Shown here piece after piece: positions 46,546-54,433 of a stretch of DNA of 64,000 bases (position 1 is its first letter; every line of letters begins with the position of its first letter). Position numbers and translations under genes: made by a program. The DNA lies in the NCBI GenBank assembly GCA_903828675.1, contig CAIKND010000239.1, positions 1 through 64,000 of the forward strand. The letters run 5' to 3'. Source of the stretch: an uncultured Acidobacteriaceae bacterium (GTDB lineage: Bacteria; Acidobacteriota; Terriglobia; Terriglobales; Acidobacteriaceae). The notes under the pieces are model-generated. The model was not told the DNA's origin. It made no database searches and worked only from the letters and a program-made list of their open reading frames with translations.

Positions 46546-46574
46546 GTTTGCGGCCCGACTAAAGTCAGGCCCTG
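46546..46574. repeat. Right half of the host repeat split by the prophage
   Basis: Begins with the right target duplication GTTTG and continues with the ACTAAAGTCAGGCCCTG end of the repeat, matching the metH copy (ACTAAAGTCATGCCCTG). Confidence 0.85.
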
Positions 46575-46743
46575 TTACAAAGCGCGCCAGTTGCAGTCAA
46601 TCGATGAGTTTTTCGCGGCTTGTTAAGCCCAGGTTTTTCAGCACTTTGTGACCCGACTGAAGTCGTGCACAGTTATCAAGCTCGCCAGTGGATTTCGAAC
46701 ATCTAGTTTTTTCGCAGTCTGTTTAACGCGTGAGGGAATACCT
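46551..46743. repeat. Degenerate tandem repeat of about 98 bp upstream of ribD
   Basis: Two units begin CCCGACTAAAGTC (46554) and CCCGACTGAAGTC (46652) and can be aligned through CGCCAGT, a GTTTTTTCGC-like block and TGTTTAA. The first unit also forms the end of the REP-like element. The array fills the ribD upstream region, which may therefore lack a conventional promoter near the gene. Confidence 0.65.
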
Positions 46744-47868
46744 GTGGAGCAAGAAACTTACTGGATGGAGCGGGCGCTGGAGTTGGCGCGGCGAGGGATT
46801 GCTGTGACTTCGCCGAACCCGGCGGTGGGCTGCGTGATTCTGGATTGCGCGGGGCAGGTGGCGGGCGAGGGGTGGCATGAATACGACCTGCTGGACCATG
46901 CCGAGGTGGTGGCGCTGCGGGAGGCGAAGGAACATGCGGGGGAGCGGCTCAAGGGCGGCACGGCCTATGTGACGCTGGAGCCCTGCAACCACACCGGGCG
47001 CACTCCTCCCTGTACTGAAGCTTTGATCGCCGCCGGATTGCGGCGGGTTGTGGCGGCCACGATTGACCCGAACACAGCAGTGGCAGGGCACGGCATGGAG
47101 CGGCTACGCGCGGCGGGAGTTGAGACTGCGGTGGGCGTTTGCCAGGCCGAGGCGCGCCGCCTGAACGAGGGCTTTGCCCGATGGAGCCAGCACAAGCGCC
47201 CACTGGTGCTGATGAAGGTGGCGATGACGCTGGACGGGCGCATTGCTCCGCCGGCGGGGCGGCATCAGATTCGCGAGCCTTACTGGATTACCAGCGAGGA
47301 GGCGCGCGCCGCCGTGCAGCCGCTGCGCTGGCAGGCCGATGCGGTGATGGTGGGCGTGGATACGGTGCTGGCCGACGACCCTATGTTGACCGACCGCAGC
47401 GGCCTGCGCAGGCGGCGACGCTTGCAGCGGCTGGTGCTGGACTCTGCGCTGCGCATGCCTGTGGAATCGAAGCTGGTGAAAAGTGCGAACCAGGACGTCG
47501 TGGTCTTCACGGTTTCAAAGGACGAGGGGCGCGTCCGCGAGTTGGAGACGCGCGGCGTGCGCGTGGAAGTGCTGCCGGCTGAAGCTGGCCGGGTGCCGCT
47601 GGGCAAGGTGCTGGACAAGCTGGGCGAGGAAGGCCTTTTGACGCTGCTTACGGAAACCGGCACGAGGCTGAATACGGCATTGCTGGCCGGTGGGCTTGTG
47701 GACCGCGTGCACCTGTTTGTGTCGCCGCAGATCATGGGGTCGGATGCGGTGCCGGCTTTCAAGGGCATGGCTGCGCCGATCCGCATGGCGGAGGTTGAGG
47801 TCGAGCGGTATGGGAACGATCTGGGGCTGTGTTCGCTGCTCAAAGACCCGTGGCCAGCGATTGCGTAG
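46744..47868 (+). CDS. ribD: Bifunctional riboflavin deaminase-reductase RibD
   Basis: Carries out the second and third steps of riboflavin synthesis: deamination of the GTP-derived pyrimidine and reduction of its ribose. The N-terminal zinc deaminase has the motif His52-Ala-Glu54 and zinc ligands Cys81 and Cys90 (PCNHTGRTPPC). The C-terminal reductase starts at about 150 with VLMKVAMTLDGRIA and includes ADAVMVGVDTVLADDP and the late TETGTRLNTALL. GTG 46744 is used because GAGGG precedes it and the protein start then fits the family. ribE lies 1.7 kb downstream, past a secreted protein gene. Confidence 0.95.
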   Translation: MEQETYWMERALELARRGIAVTSPNPAVGCVILDCAGQVAGEGWHEYDLLDHAEVVALREAKEHAGERLKGGTAYVTLEPCNHTGRTPPCTEALIAAGLRRVVAATIDPNTAVAGHGMERLRAAGVETAVGVCQAEARRLNEGFARWSQHKRPLVLMKVAMTLDGRIAPPAGRHQIREPYWITSEEARAAVQPLRWQADAVMVGVDTVLADDPMLTDRSGLRRRRRLQRLVLDSALRMPVESKLVKSANQDVVVFTVSKDEGRVRELETRGVRVEVLPAEAGRVPLGKVLDKLGEEGLLTLLTETGTRLNTALLAGGLVDRVHLFVSPQIMGSDAVPAFKGMAAPIRMAEVEVERYGNDLGLCSLLKDPWPAIA

Positions 47869-47939
47869 TTGTCAGGCATCCTTTGCCGGAACTAGGATGG
47901 CCTCAATCGCCAACCCAGGCTGAACGTGAAGGAGAACCC

Positions 47940-49529
47940 ATGAACGACAGGGCCAACCACCTTGTGAACCGTAGAAGTTTCCTGATGCAGATGGCCGCCA
48001 GCGGCGCCGCAACGATGGCACCGGCAAGCCTGATGCAGAGGTTGCTTGCACAGCAACCGGAGGCCGCCGCGCAGGCAAAGCCCATTGCGGAGGTCTTCCC
48101 TGACCTGCACCGAATTCACAAGTGGGACAACTCCAACGGCGACACATGGGACCCCTTCTGGGCCGACGACGGCAACCTCTACGCCTTCAACTGCGATGGC
48201 CGCGGGTTTGGAGTCAAGGGCATGAACCTGGCCTTCAATCGTCTCATGGGTGACAGCCCCACCAGCCTGGTTGGCTCGCAGGTCAACCAGATGGACGCCT
48301 ACGGCGCAGCCGATGAAAAGCGCGCCGACAACGCTACCTGGAAGGTGGGCGGCCAGGAATGTATTGACGGCGTCTTCTATGCCTTTGTGGCCAGGAATGT
48401 TTATGGAAGCGACAGCAAGGATCCGCTGCTACGCCAGCTCTCGCTCAACTCCGGCCTCATCAAGTCCACCGATCGCGGACTTACGTGGACTCGCAGCGCC
48501 AGTGAAAACTACGACCACCCCATGTGGCCCGGAGCTCGCTTCGGCGCACCGTTCTTTATCCACTATGGGCAGAACGGCGGCCAGGTCACGCGCGACGGGG
48601 CCAGCGAATATGTCTACGCCGTTTCAACCAACGGCTTTTGGAACGACGGCGACTCGTTGACGCTTGGGCGGGTAAAACGCACCAAGCTGCCGAAGATGAA
48701 CAGCGCGGACTGGGAGTACTTCACGGGTAAAGATGGCAGCCAACCGGCAAACTGGACAAAGGCAATTGAACAGGCCGAGCCCATCCTCGACCGCCCGGCA
48801 AAGTGCGGTCAGACGCCCATTTGCTACGTGCCGGAGCTGGGAAGGTACCTGCTCATCTCCTGGTACAACACCGCGACCATGACCCACTGGTTCGAGCCCA
48901 ACGAGATGGTCTACGACTTCTACCAGGCGGAGCACCCCTGGGGACCGTGGGTGCCGGCGGGCTCCTTCAACGATCGCTTCATGGGGCCCGGCTTCCACAT
49001 GTACGGCCCGAGCCTGTGCGCGCGCTTCCAGCAACGCCAAGGCGCTGACGTGCTGATCTCGCTGTTCACCTCCGGCTGCCCGTTTGATGATGTTGCAAGC
49101 GCGCCTTACAAGATGTGGCATATCCCTCTGCTACTCAGAACCGCTGCCCTGCCTGCAGCGCAGTGGATACCCGCGGCCGATAAGCAGATCAACTACCACT
49201 CAAGCTGGTTCCCTTTCACCACTCTTGCCGAGGCCGACGCCACTAAACTGCCCCGCGCCACGCAGACCAAAGGCAGCACGGCCGAGTTGGCATTTGAAGG
49301 CACTGGCATTGAGTACCTGGCGCAAAAGTCGAAAGGACAAGGCAGCGTGGACATCTATCTGGATGGTGTCCACCAGGAGTCGACGAGTCTCAATCTTGAG
49401 GACTTTCCCGCGTTCTTCGGAGTGGTTGTGTTCGCAAAACATGGCCTGCCGCAAGGCAAGCACGTGATCAAGATCGTGAATGCCGGCGATGCCCCGGTAA
49501 ACATCGAGGGGTTCAAAATAAGAGCATAG
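47940..49529 (+). CDS. Tat-exported DUF4185-like protein
   Basis: The 529-residue protein has a twin-arginine signal (NRRSFLMQMAASGAATMAPA), so it is exported folded. The main domain (about 45-410) looks like a five-bladed beta-propeller of the DUF4185/glycosidase-like kind: HKWDNSNGDTWDPFWADDGNLYAFNCDGRG, then SGLIKSTDRGLTWTRS and CYVPELGRYLLISWYNT. A C-terminal beta-sandwich (about 440-529, ELAFEGTGIEYLAQKSKGQG) resembles a carbohydrate-binding module. A sugar-acting periplasmic role is likely; no catalytic residues are assigned. GGAG precedes ATG 47940. Confidence 0.75.
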   Translation: MNDRANHLVNRRSFLMQMAASGAATMAPASLMQRLLAQQPEAAAQAKPIAEVFPDLHRIHKWDNSNGDTWDPFWADDGNLYAFNCDGRGFGVKGMNLAFNRLMGDSPTSLVGSQVNQMDAYGAADEKRADNATWKVGGQECIDGVFYAFVARNVYGSDSKDPLLRQLSLNSGLIKSTDRGLTWTRSASENYDHPMWPGARFGAPFFIHYGQNGGQVTRDGASEYVYAVSTNGFWNDGDSLTLGRVKRTKLPKMNSADWEYFTGKDGSQPANWTKAIEQAEPILDRPAKCGQTPICYVPELGRYLLISWYNTATMTHWFEPNEMVYDFYQAEHPWGPWVPAGSFNDRFMGPGFHMYGPSLCARFQQRQGADVLISLFTSGCPFDDVASAPYKMWHIPLLLRTAALPAAQWIPAADKQINYHSSWFPFTTLAEADATKLPRATQTKGSTAELAFEGTGIEYLAQKSKGQGSVDIYLDGVHQESTSLNLEDFPAFFGVVVFAKHGLPQGKHVIKIVNAGDAPVNIEGFKIRA

Positions 49530-49563
49530 AAATACAAAGAACCTGGGTTGAGAGTTGTATTTT

Positions 49564-49589
49564 CCCAGGTCTCAGAAACGAGACCTGGG
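49564..49589. repeat. Hairpin before ribE
   Basis: CCCAGGTCTC (49564-49573) pairs exactly with GAGACCTGGG (49580-49589) in the short gap upstream of ribE. It looks like a host repeat element and lacks the conserved parts of an FMN riboswitch. It may act as the terminator of the upstream gene. Confidence 0.6.
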
Positions 49590-49616
49590 GCACCCGGCTT
49601 CTCGTACACTAGAACC

Positions 49617-50291
49617 ATGTTTACAGGGATTATCGAGCAGACGGGCACATTGGTGGGGCTGGAGAGCCGCGGGGGCGTGCGGCGGATTACGGTGGAGGCG
49701 GCCGGGCTGGCCGGAAGGCTGCGTGAGGGCGACTCGCTCGGCGTGTCTGGCGTGTGCCTGACCGCGCTGGACGTGGACCCCACGCTGTTTCACGCCGACC
49801 TGGCCCAGGAAACGCTGGACAAGACTTCACTGGGCGCGCTGGCTCCCGGGGCAAAGGTGAACCTGGAACTGCCTACCGCGGCGGGAAGTCCGCTGGGCGG
49901 GCACATTGTGCAGGGACACGTGGACGGCTGCGGCACATTGACATCTCTTGAGCCGGTGATTTCCCCGGCGGACCCGGCGTTTGACAAGGAGACTACCGAC
50001 TGGACGCTCAAGGTGCGCGTGCCTGAGAATGTGCGGCCGTGGATGGTGCACAAGGGTTCGGTAGCGGTGGAGGGGATCAGCCTGACGATCGCGGACTTCG
50101 ACGGCGAGAACATTACGATTGCGATTCTGCCGCTGACCTATTGGCGGACGAACCTGCACACGCTGAGCGCGGGTGCGCCGGTAAACGTGGAGGCCGATGT
50201 GCTGGTGAAGCTGGCTCATGCGCAATTGCTGGCCGCGAAGAAGCCGGGGCTGGAGCTGACCGAGGCGTGGCTGGTGGCCAGCGGGTATTGA
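49617..50291 (+). CDS. ribE: Riboflavin synthase alpha subunit RibE
   Basis: Dismutates two 6,7-dimethyl-8-ribityllumazine molecules to riboflavin. The 224-residue protein begins with the invariant MFTGIIEQTG and has two lumazine-binding repeats, the second opening with GHIVQGHVDGCG (about 100-110). It includes the segment DSLGVSGVCLTAL typical of active enzymes and a second SLTIAD. It works downstream of the ribD product and lumazine synthase, which is not in this window. The name ribE (also called ribC in some species) follows common usage. Confidence 0.95.
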   Translation: MFTGIIEQTGTLVGLESRGGVRRITVEAAGLAGRLREGDSLGVSGVCLTALDVDPTLFHADLAQETLDKTSLGALAPGAKVNLELPTAAGSPLGGHIVQGHVDGCGTLTSLEPVISPADPAFDKETTDWTLKVRVPENVRPWMVHKGSVAVEGISLTIADFDGENITIAILPLTYWRTNLHTLSAGAPVNVEADVLVKLAHAQLLAAKKPGLELTEAWLVASGY

Positions 50292-50338
50292 AGGCCGATT
50301 CCCTCACCGCATCGCATTGGCATGAACGAGGTGGCCGG

Positions 50339-51427
50339 ATGAAGCGGATCACGAAAAGAATCGGATTATTCTCAATTGCCTTGCCTCTCCTCTGCCTGCT
50401 CGCAGCAGCAAAGGGGAACGAGAAGAACCCGATCTCGACGATACTTGATTTCCATCCAACGACCTTTGAAGCCAAGGCCAATTCGAAGTTCTTCTATTCG
50501 ATTGGCCAAGATCTGAAGTACTCCGACCAAATCGATCCTCATACACCTACCCTTCTCCATGGGGAGATTAGAAACTTTCTTGTTTCACCTGATGGGCTGG
50601 CTATTGCCGTTGTGGCCAACCGCCGGCTCATGATTTTGAAACCCGGTTCGTCTCTCCTCGAGCAAGTCTCTCCTGTCGATTCCATTTACAAGACATTTAA
50701 GCCTTTTGGCCGTCAGTTCTTTCGAGACGATGAGTTTCAGTGGTCACGTGACTCGCGTTTCCTTTTCCTGATCAAGGACGAATATTACAGATCGAAGGGC
50801 ACGCAACTGTTCTCAATCAAGGGTGAACTTTGGCGATACGAAGTGGAGAGCGGGAAACTCCAGCTGATTGTCAAGCCCTTCCCCGCCACCAATTACTTTT
50901 TTGGTTCGGAGTCTGTTGTCTATTTCTCTGTCCCTACGGAGACAGGTTCCTTGAGACTCAAGTACTTCGACGAAGGGAAGACAGAGTCGATTGGAGCCGC
51001 TGGCTCCAATGCCATGAAACTCGGTCAACTCAAATCTGGTCTGCCTGAATCCCCCTTTTATTCCTTCGACATTCTGGATTACGAAAAGGCTGTTCTGACT
51101 TCCAAGGGGATCAGGGCTGATAGGCAAACAGAACCCGGGATTACAAAACTCCTGGCGAGGGACAAAGCCCTCGTCACGTTTACGCAAGGCAAGGGATGGG
51201 ACGGATACTATTTCTGCGCTGAGACCTTGGGCAGTGTTTTCCTGCCGGGAGACAGATTTCTCGTTTTCAATACCCCTTATTGCGGCAACTTCAACGGTCA
51301 ACTGCTGATTGACATTCAGACCGGGAGCTATCAGATGCTTCCGAAAGATACCCGCGTCTATATCACGGTGAACACCGATTCCTATCCCCACTTCCAAATT
51401 ACCGGTGAAGGCATCACGATCAACTGA
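50339..51427 (+). CDS. Secreted beta-propeller-like protein, function unknown
   Basis: The 362-residue protein starts with a signal peptide (KRITKRIGLFSIALPLLCLLAAAKG). The mature part has repeated blade-like units with 'VSPDGLAIAVVANRRLMIL', 'QWSRDSRFLFLIKDEYY' and 'GELWRYEVESGKLQLIV', as in WD40/TolB-like propellers that bind partners. No family assigned. It follows ribE by about 50 bases but is not functionally linked to riboflavin synthesis by sequence. Confidence 0.65.
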   Translation: MKRITKRIGLFSIALPLLCLLAAAKGNEKNPISTILDFHPTTFEAKANSKFFYSIGQDLKYSDQIDPHTPTLLHGEIRNFLVSPDGLAIAVVANRRLMILKPGSSLLEQVSPVDSIYKTFKPFGRQFFRDDEFQWSRDSRFLFLIKDEYYRSKGTQLFSIKGELWRYEVESGKLQLIVKPFPATNYFFGSESVVYFSVPTETGSLRLKYFDEGKTESIGAAGSNAMKLGQLKSGLPESPFYSFDILDYEKAVLTSKGIRADRQTEPGITKLLARDKALVTFTQGKGWDGYYFCAETLGSVFLPGDRFLVFNTPYCGNFNGQLLIDIQTGSYQMLPKDTRVYITVNTDSYPHFQITGEGITIN

Positions 51428-51563
51428 TCCCGAAACCTCGCCCGATCAATCCGTCATGCGGAGTGGGTAAGCCGCTCAGGGTCTGGGAGTGATCTTGGGC
51501 GGGTCGGTGACGTATTCGTCGCCGGTGCGGATCAGGAGCAGACGGCGGCGGTCATCGAGGAGT

Positions 51564-52910
51564 TTAAGCCGGTTGGTAAGGTCGATGAACTGCTTTTGCT
51601 GGTCGGCCGTAAGGGGCGCGGGGGGGCGTGGCCGCTTTATTCTGCTCGGCAATTTTAGTCAGTTCATCGAGGCGCGCTTGCAGGCGGGGCATCTCGCGAT
51701 CAATGAGCACCGGGCGGATTACGGTCGTCTTTGCCTTGCCGCTGGCCAGTTCGTTGCGGTTGTTCTCTCCCCAGACCGGCAAGATGCCTACGTGGCCGAG
51801 TTCGACGCGAACGCCGCCGGGGCCGTAGTCCTTACGAACGGCGGAGAAGAGGCCGATGAGCGCGTCGCGGGGGTCTCCGGCCTTGTCGGGCATGAGCCCG
51901 TCAACATAGGTACGCGACTGGTTCGAGAGGAAATTGCCCAGAGAGTAAAAGATGACTGTGTTGCGGCCATCGCGGCCGTCCGTTCCCTCGTGAGTGCGGT
52001 AGGTCTCGACCGGCTGGAGCACATGGGGGTGATGGCCAACGATCACGGTGGCTCCGGCTTCGAGAATTTTGTGGGCGGTTTCGACGTCGTCGGGGCGAGG
52101 GGCGGGTGCGTACTCCACTCCCCAGTGGATGGAGACGACCAGCAGATCGCACTTGGTTCGGGCCGCTTTGACGGCTTCGAGGACACCGGCTTCGTCCATT
52201 CCGGCTGCGCCGCCCGACTCGCCCGGGTAGGGGAAGAAGTTCACGTGGGGCTGGTCGTCCTTGTCGGGGTTGTGGTTGCCGTTGAGCCAGCGGGTGATGC
52301 CGAGCCAGCCGACCTTGATACCGTTGGCCTCAGTGATTACCGGCTGCCAGGACTGCTGGGCCGTGTCGCCGGAGCCGGCGAAGAGAAGGCCCTTTTCGCG
52401 GAGATGGTCGCGGGTCTCAGCAAAACCGGCCCAGCCCTGGTCCATGACGTGGTTATTGGCGAAGGATACGATTTTGATGCCGTTTGCCTTGAGGGCGTCG
52501 AGGAGCACTAACGGGGCGTCGAATATGAACGGCTTGGAGCCCTTGGAGTGGGCGGGTGCCGAGGGTGTTTCAAGGTTGACGAAGCCGAAGTCGGCGGCGC
52601 GGAAGACATCGCTGACGTCGCTGAAGAGAGCGCCCCAGCCCTCGGCGCCTTCTCCGGCTGCCGCAGCGGCGGCGCGGACGGGTTCGTGGGGAATTACGTC
52701 ACCGGCGACGGCAAAAGTGACCTGGGCGACCTCGTGCGGATAGGGAACGACGGCCGCGGCGGGGCGGACGGAGTGGACGCCCGCGAGCAGGAACGCGCCA
52801 ATGGCGGCAACGGCCAGGACGTCTCCCGCGAGACGGCCATGCTTGCGCACGGCGGAGCCAATAGTGGCCCGGAGACTTGCTTTATTGATCCGGCAAGAAA
52901 ACAATAGCAT
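51564..52910 (-). CDS. CapA family protein (PgsA-like), C-terminus frameshifted
   Basis: A CapA/PgsA-type metallophosphoesterase-like protein anchored by an N-terminal hydrophobic segment (about 25-45, GDVLAVAAIGAFLLAGVHS). Family motifs: FAVAGDVIPH, FGFVNLETPS, IVSFANNHVMDQG, LLVVSIHWGVEY, VIVGHHPHVLQPVE and VIFYSLGNFLSNQ. Members act in poly-gamma-glutamate or capsule synthesis. The start is taken at ATG 52910, since upstream codons are translated host repeat. The stop at 51564 follows a seven-C tract (51620-51626). One base fewer would extend the protein by a plausible charged coiled-coil tail (LTADQQKQFIDLTNRLKLLD...) to TGA 51476-51478. Confidence 0.85.
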   Translation of the reverse strand: MLLFSCRINKASLRATIGSAVRKHGRLAGDVLAVAAIGAFLLAGVHSVRPAAAVVPYPHEVAQVTFAVAGDVIPHEPVRAAAAAAGEGAEGWGALFSDVSDVFRAADFGFVNLETPSAPAHSKGSKPFIFDAPLVLLDALKANGIKIVSFANNHVMDQGWAGFAETRDHLREKGLLFAGSGDTAQQSWQPVITEANGIKVGWLGITRWLNGNHNPDKDDQPHVNFFPYPGESGGAAGMDEAGVLEAVKAARTKCDLLVVSIHWGVEYAPAPRPDDVETAHKILEAGATVIVGHHPHVLQPVETYRTHEGTDGRDGRNTVIFYSLGNFLSNQSRTYVDGLMPDKAGDPRDALIGLFSAVRKDYGPGGVRVELGHVGILPVWGENNRNELASGKAKTTVIRPVLIDREMPRLQARLDELTKIAEQNKAATPPRAPYGRPAKAVHRPYQPA

Positions 52911-53256
52911 CCTCTTCCCACCCATTCCCGCAAAATACGCGGGAATGGATGGGGCACCCGAACAGTATTTAGTTGCCTGATTCAAAGGGCGCGCGGTGCG
53001 CATTGTCCAATTGATTGCCTGCGCCAACTAAACCTCTTCCCTGCGGATCGCAGAATGGAATGCAATCAGGATACAGGGATGAGGGAGGCTTGATGCGGGT
53101 GGTGGCAAGGTTTGTGCTGTCCCACCCATTCCGCTAGAAGTCAAACCTCAGGTTCTTCGACTCCGCTGCGATCACTCCTCATGAACGGCCCGGTTGGTTG
53201 AGTGTTGTTCTGTCCCACCCTTTCCGCAAAATGCGCGGAAAGGATGGGGCACGGGG
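52911..53256. other. Repeat-rich intergenic region
   Basis: The 346 bases between the CapA-like gene and the M50 gene carry a near-complete hairpin repeat (52914-52958), a half copy (about 53117-53134) and another copy (53181-53257). No gene seen. Confidence 0.6.
52914..52958. repeat. Dispersed hairpin repeat, copy 2
   Basis: Contains CCCACCCATTCCCGC / GCGGGAATGGATGGGG, related to 941-1013, and lies in the leader of the CapA-like gene, directly before its start. Confidence 0.8.
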
Positions 53257-53257
53257 C
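53181..53257. repeat. Dispersed hairpin repeat, copy 3
   Basis: Begins ATGAACGGCCCGGTTG and contains CCCACCCTTTCCGC / GCGGAAAGGATGGGG. The two stem arms carry compensating changes relative to copy 1 (CATTCC/GGAATG versus CTTTCC/GGAAAG), which suggests that pairing is selected. Confidence 0.85.
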
Positions 53258-54186
53258 TATTGTGTGAAGTGGTGAAAGGACGCGGTGGGGTCGCCTGTCC
53301 ACTGGCCCATGGGGTACTGTTGGCCGCAGTCGAGGCAGGTGGTGAGGTCGTGGCGGGCGGAGCAGTAGGGGCAGATGGCGCCGGTTTGGAATGTATCAAA
53401 GGTGCCGCCGCAAAGGCCGCACTGCCAGAAATCCCCACGGGGCGGGGCGGTGCGGCAGCTCGGGCAGGCGAATCCTTGGCGACGAGGCAGTTTGGACATA
53501 CGCAGGAGATCGCGCGCGTGACGCAGCCCGCCCCAGCAGTTCATGACCATGAAGACGCAGATGGCGGCAACCCAGACCGAGCGCTGCAGGACGGCAAGGA
53601 TGGCAAAGCCGGCGATACCTACAAAGCCGAGGAGGGTGGCCACCATGAGGCTGCGGGCGCGCCCGAGGACAAACCAGAGCATGGAGCGGAGAATCTGGCC
53701 GCCGTCGAGGGGATAGACGGGCAGGATGTTGAAGGCCAGCAGCGATACGTCAATGATGAGGACCGAGCGCACCAGCCAATAGAGATCGGGCATGGTCTGG
53801 GCCAATCCCATGGATCGGCAAGCGAAAAGCGCCCCGAACAGGATGGGAAACAGGGCGACGTTGACGAGGGGGCCGGCGGCAATGCTCCAAAGGGTGGCAC
53901 CGGGACGCTGCGGGGGATCTACGTAGGCCACACCGCCGAGCGGCCAGAGCATGATGCGGTTGGCGGTTCCGCCGACCTGGCGGCAGGCCAGGGCGTGGCC
54001 GAACTCATGCAAAAGCACGATGAGAAAGAGCGCGAGGTACTCAAAGATGTTCCAAAGGACAGAGGAGTAACTGCCCTTGCGGCTCTGAATCTCATAGACA
54101 GCGACCAGGAACCAGGACCAGTGGAGATATAAGTCAATCCCAGCGATACGAACGAGATGGATGGACCCTTGGCGAGCATTGGCCAT
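53257..54186 (-). CDS. M50 site-2-protease-like membrane metalloprotease with zinc ribbons
   Basis: The 309-residue protein has several membrane spans, the catalytic HEFGH (about 60-64) and NILPVYPLDGGQILR with the conserved Asp-Gly-Gly, as in M50 intramembrane proteases (SpoIVFB/YUP1 type). After the membrane part (about 230) comes a cytosolic tail with repeated cysteine pairs (CPSC, CGLCGG, CPYC, CLDC), which could bind two zinc ions. No PDZ domain. Function and substrate are unknown; likely cleaves regulated membrane proteins. Confidence 0.85.
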   Translation of the reverse strand: MANARQGSIHLVRIAGIDLYLHWSWFLVAVYEIQSRKGSYSSVLWNIFEYLALFLIVLLHEFGHALACRQVGGTANRIMLWPLGGVAYVDPPQRPGATLWSIAAGPLVNVALFPILFGALFACRSMGLAQTMPDLYWLVRSVLIIDVSLLAFNILPVYPLDGGQILRSMLWFVLGRARSLMVATLLGFVGIAGFAILAVLQRSVWVAAICVFMVMNCWGGLRHARDLLRMSKLPRRQGFACPSCRTAPPRGDFWQCGLCGGTFDTFQTGAICPYCSARHDLTTCLDCGQQYPMGQWTGDPTASFHHFTQ

Positions 54187-54433
54187 TGGGTAAGCTTACT
54201 TCATCGGGATTATTGATGGCGATCAATCTGATGGGTTGCCTGCTGTGCTAATCAATATGCATTGGGCAGAGTCTCAGCCGAATAGCCGCGCAGCCGAGTA
54301 AGCAGGCTGGATCTTGAGCGTTGGATCGTCCTTGCGCGTCTATCCGTTACGAAATCAGGCGCCGCAAGCTGGTACCCTGATTCTGAGAAAACTTCCCTGG
54401 AAAGGCCGGTCAGTTCCGCCGGCGAGCTAAGGC

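Noticed and set aside
49561..49620. Possible FMN riboswitch before ribE
   Set aside because: Only a simple perfect hairpin is present; the conserved multi-stem core of the FMN element is absent.
51489..52511. Long plus-strand frame opposite the CapA-like gene
   Set aside because: Shadow frame; the minus strand has the CapA motifs.
53194..54132. Plus-strand frame opposite the M50 gene
   Set aside because: Shadow frame with low-complexity Gly/Ala/Glu composition; the minus strand encodes HEFGH and membrane spans.
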